This document shows positions 63,519 through 64,000 of a stretch of DNA of 64,000 bases, piece after piece. The stretch is from Schizosaccharomyces osmophilus (lineage: Eukaryota; Ascomycota; Schizosaccharomycetes; Schizosaccharomycetales; Schizosaccharomycetaceae). The position numbers and the translations under genes were made by a program. How positions within the stretch are numbered: position 1 is the stretch's first letter; each line of letters opens with the position of its first letter. The DNA is taken from contig NC_079238.1 in NCBI RefSeq assembly GCF_027921745.1, forward strand, positions 3,286,001-3,350,000. Reading direction: 5' to 3'. The notes beneath the pieces are model-generated. The model searched no databases and had not been told where the DNA came from. It saw only the letters and a program-made list of their open reading frames with translations.

Positions 63519-64000
63519 ATGGCGCCACGATCAACGGCAGTACACGTTGCCGTTTACTCCGGAGTCGAGGTTTATGAATGTTTCATTAAAGGAGTCTCAG
63601 TTATGCGCAGGCGGCGGGACTCATGGTTGAATGCAACACAAATACTTAAAGTAGCCGATTTTGATAAACCACAGAGGACACGCGTGTTGGAAAAAGAAGT
63701 TCAAATTGGAACACACGAAAAAGTACAAGGCGGATATGGAAAATATCAAGGTAAGTAGCAAAGTTGTCGCGTCTTATTTCGCGTATGAAGGAAACCAAAT
63801 TACCGGCGAGTTTAGATATTCTGTTGCAAGACATGTACTACTATCGTTGATTAAAGATAAAAACGCGTTAATTGTTTTCATTGGACTGTTGTAAGCTAAC
63901 TTACAGGCACTTGGGTACCTTATGAACGCGGTATGGATCTGGCAACTCATTATAATGTTCTTGAAATATTGGGCCCAGTCTTGAATTTTGAAATCACAGA
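63519..64000 (+). CDS. res2: MBF transcription factor subunit Res2, 5' part cut by the window edge
   Basis: Exon 1 is 63519-63750; intron 63751-63906 (GTAAGT start, GCTAAC branch, CAG end); exon 2 begins at 63907 and runs off the window. The product is an APSES/KilA-N DNA-binding protein that pairs with Cdc10 and Res1 in MBF to control G1/S genes and pre-meiotic S phase. The visible part is the APSES domain: [40 protein letters not shown], then [20 protein letters not shown] joined by the splice. It is close to S. pombe Res2, which also follows gcs1. Res1 is less similar at the N-terminus. Ankyrin repeats expected in the C-terminal part lie outside the window. Confidence 0.95.

Overview
This is nuclear DNA of a fission yeast (genus Schizosaccharomyces). 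It is AT-rich. Introns are mostly 40-60 nt, with GTANG-type 5' sites and CTAAC/CTAAT branch points close to the 3' AG. Nearly every protein matches an S. pombe protein end to end with almost the same length: Mcs2 322 aa, Ubc7 166 aa, Apm1 426 aa, Gcs1 669 aa. The proteins are similar to S. pombe but not identical, so I infer a sister species of the S. octosporus / S. osmophilus / S. cryophilus group. The exact species cannot be fixed from the sequence alone.

Layout, left to right: a sulfate permease cut by the window edge and a Sec12-type exchange factor; then mcs2 (cyclin H of CAK/TFIIH), a 10.9-kb intronless tra1 (SAGA), ubc7 (ERAD), yar1 and nop8 (ribosome biogenesis), apm1 (AP-1), a flavin monooxygenase, tRNA-Gln(UUG), php4 (iron starvation), a CUE-domain protein, coa1 (complex IV assembly) and a PAC3-type proteasome chaperone. 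Next come pab2, pub3, rix7, a p24 cargo receptor and two meiotic-type orphan genes (mcp4-like and mug100-like). The right end holds byr1, tho2, tsc1, rgs1, snu23, gcs1 and the start of res2.

From memory of S. pombe gene order, mcs2 to coa1 is collinear with chromosome II (SPBP16F5 / SPBC16E9). The block pab2-pub3-rix7-p24-mcp4-mug100 is the same chromosome II neighbourhood but inverted. The block byr1 to res2 is collinear with chromosome I (SPAC1D4 / SPAC22F3). The window therefore seems to span an inversion edge (about 33.5-34.2 kb) and an inter-chromosomal junction (about 45.9-46.75 kb).

Shared themes are visible. Byr1 (MAPKK) and Rgs1 (RGS protein) act in the same pheromone pathway, and the rgs1 leader carries perfect Ste11 TR-boxes. 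The two orphan genes next to byr1 have Mei4-type FLEX elements, one of them a perfect match. res2, a subunit of MBF, has three MluI boxes in its first 400 bp.

There is no sign of transposons, LTR elements, viral fossils, CRISPR arrays or prokaryotic operons. The most unusual observations are two structured introns (in the PAC3-like gene and pub3), a divergent gene pair whose start codons overlap in one CATG, and a spliceable upstream ORF ending in TAATG on the yar1 start codon.
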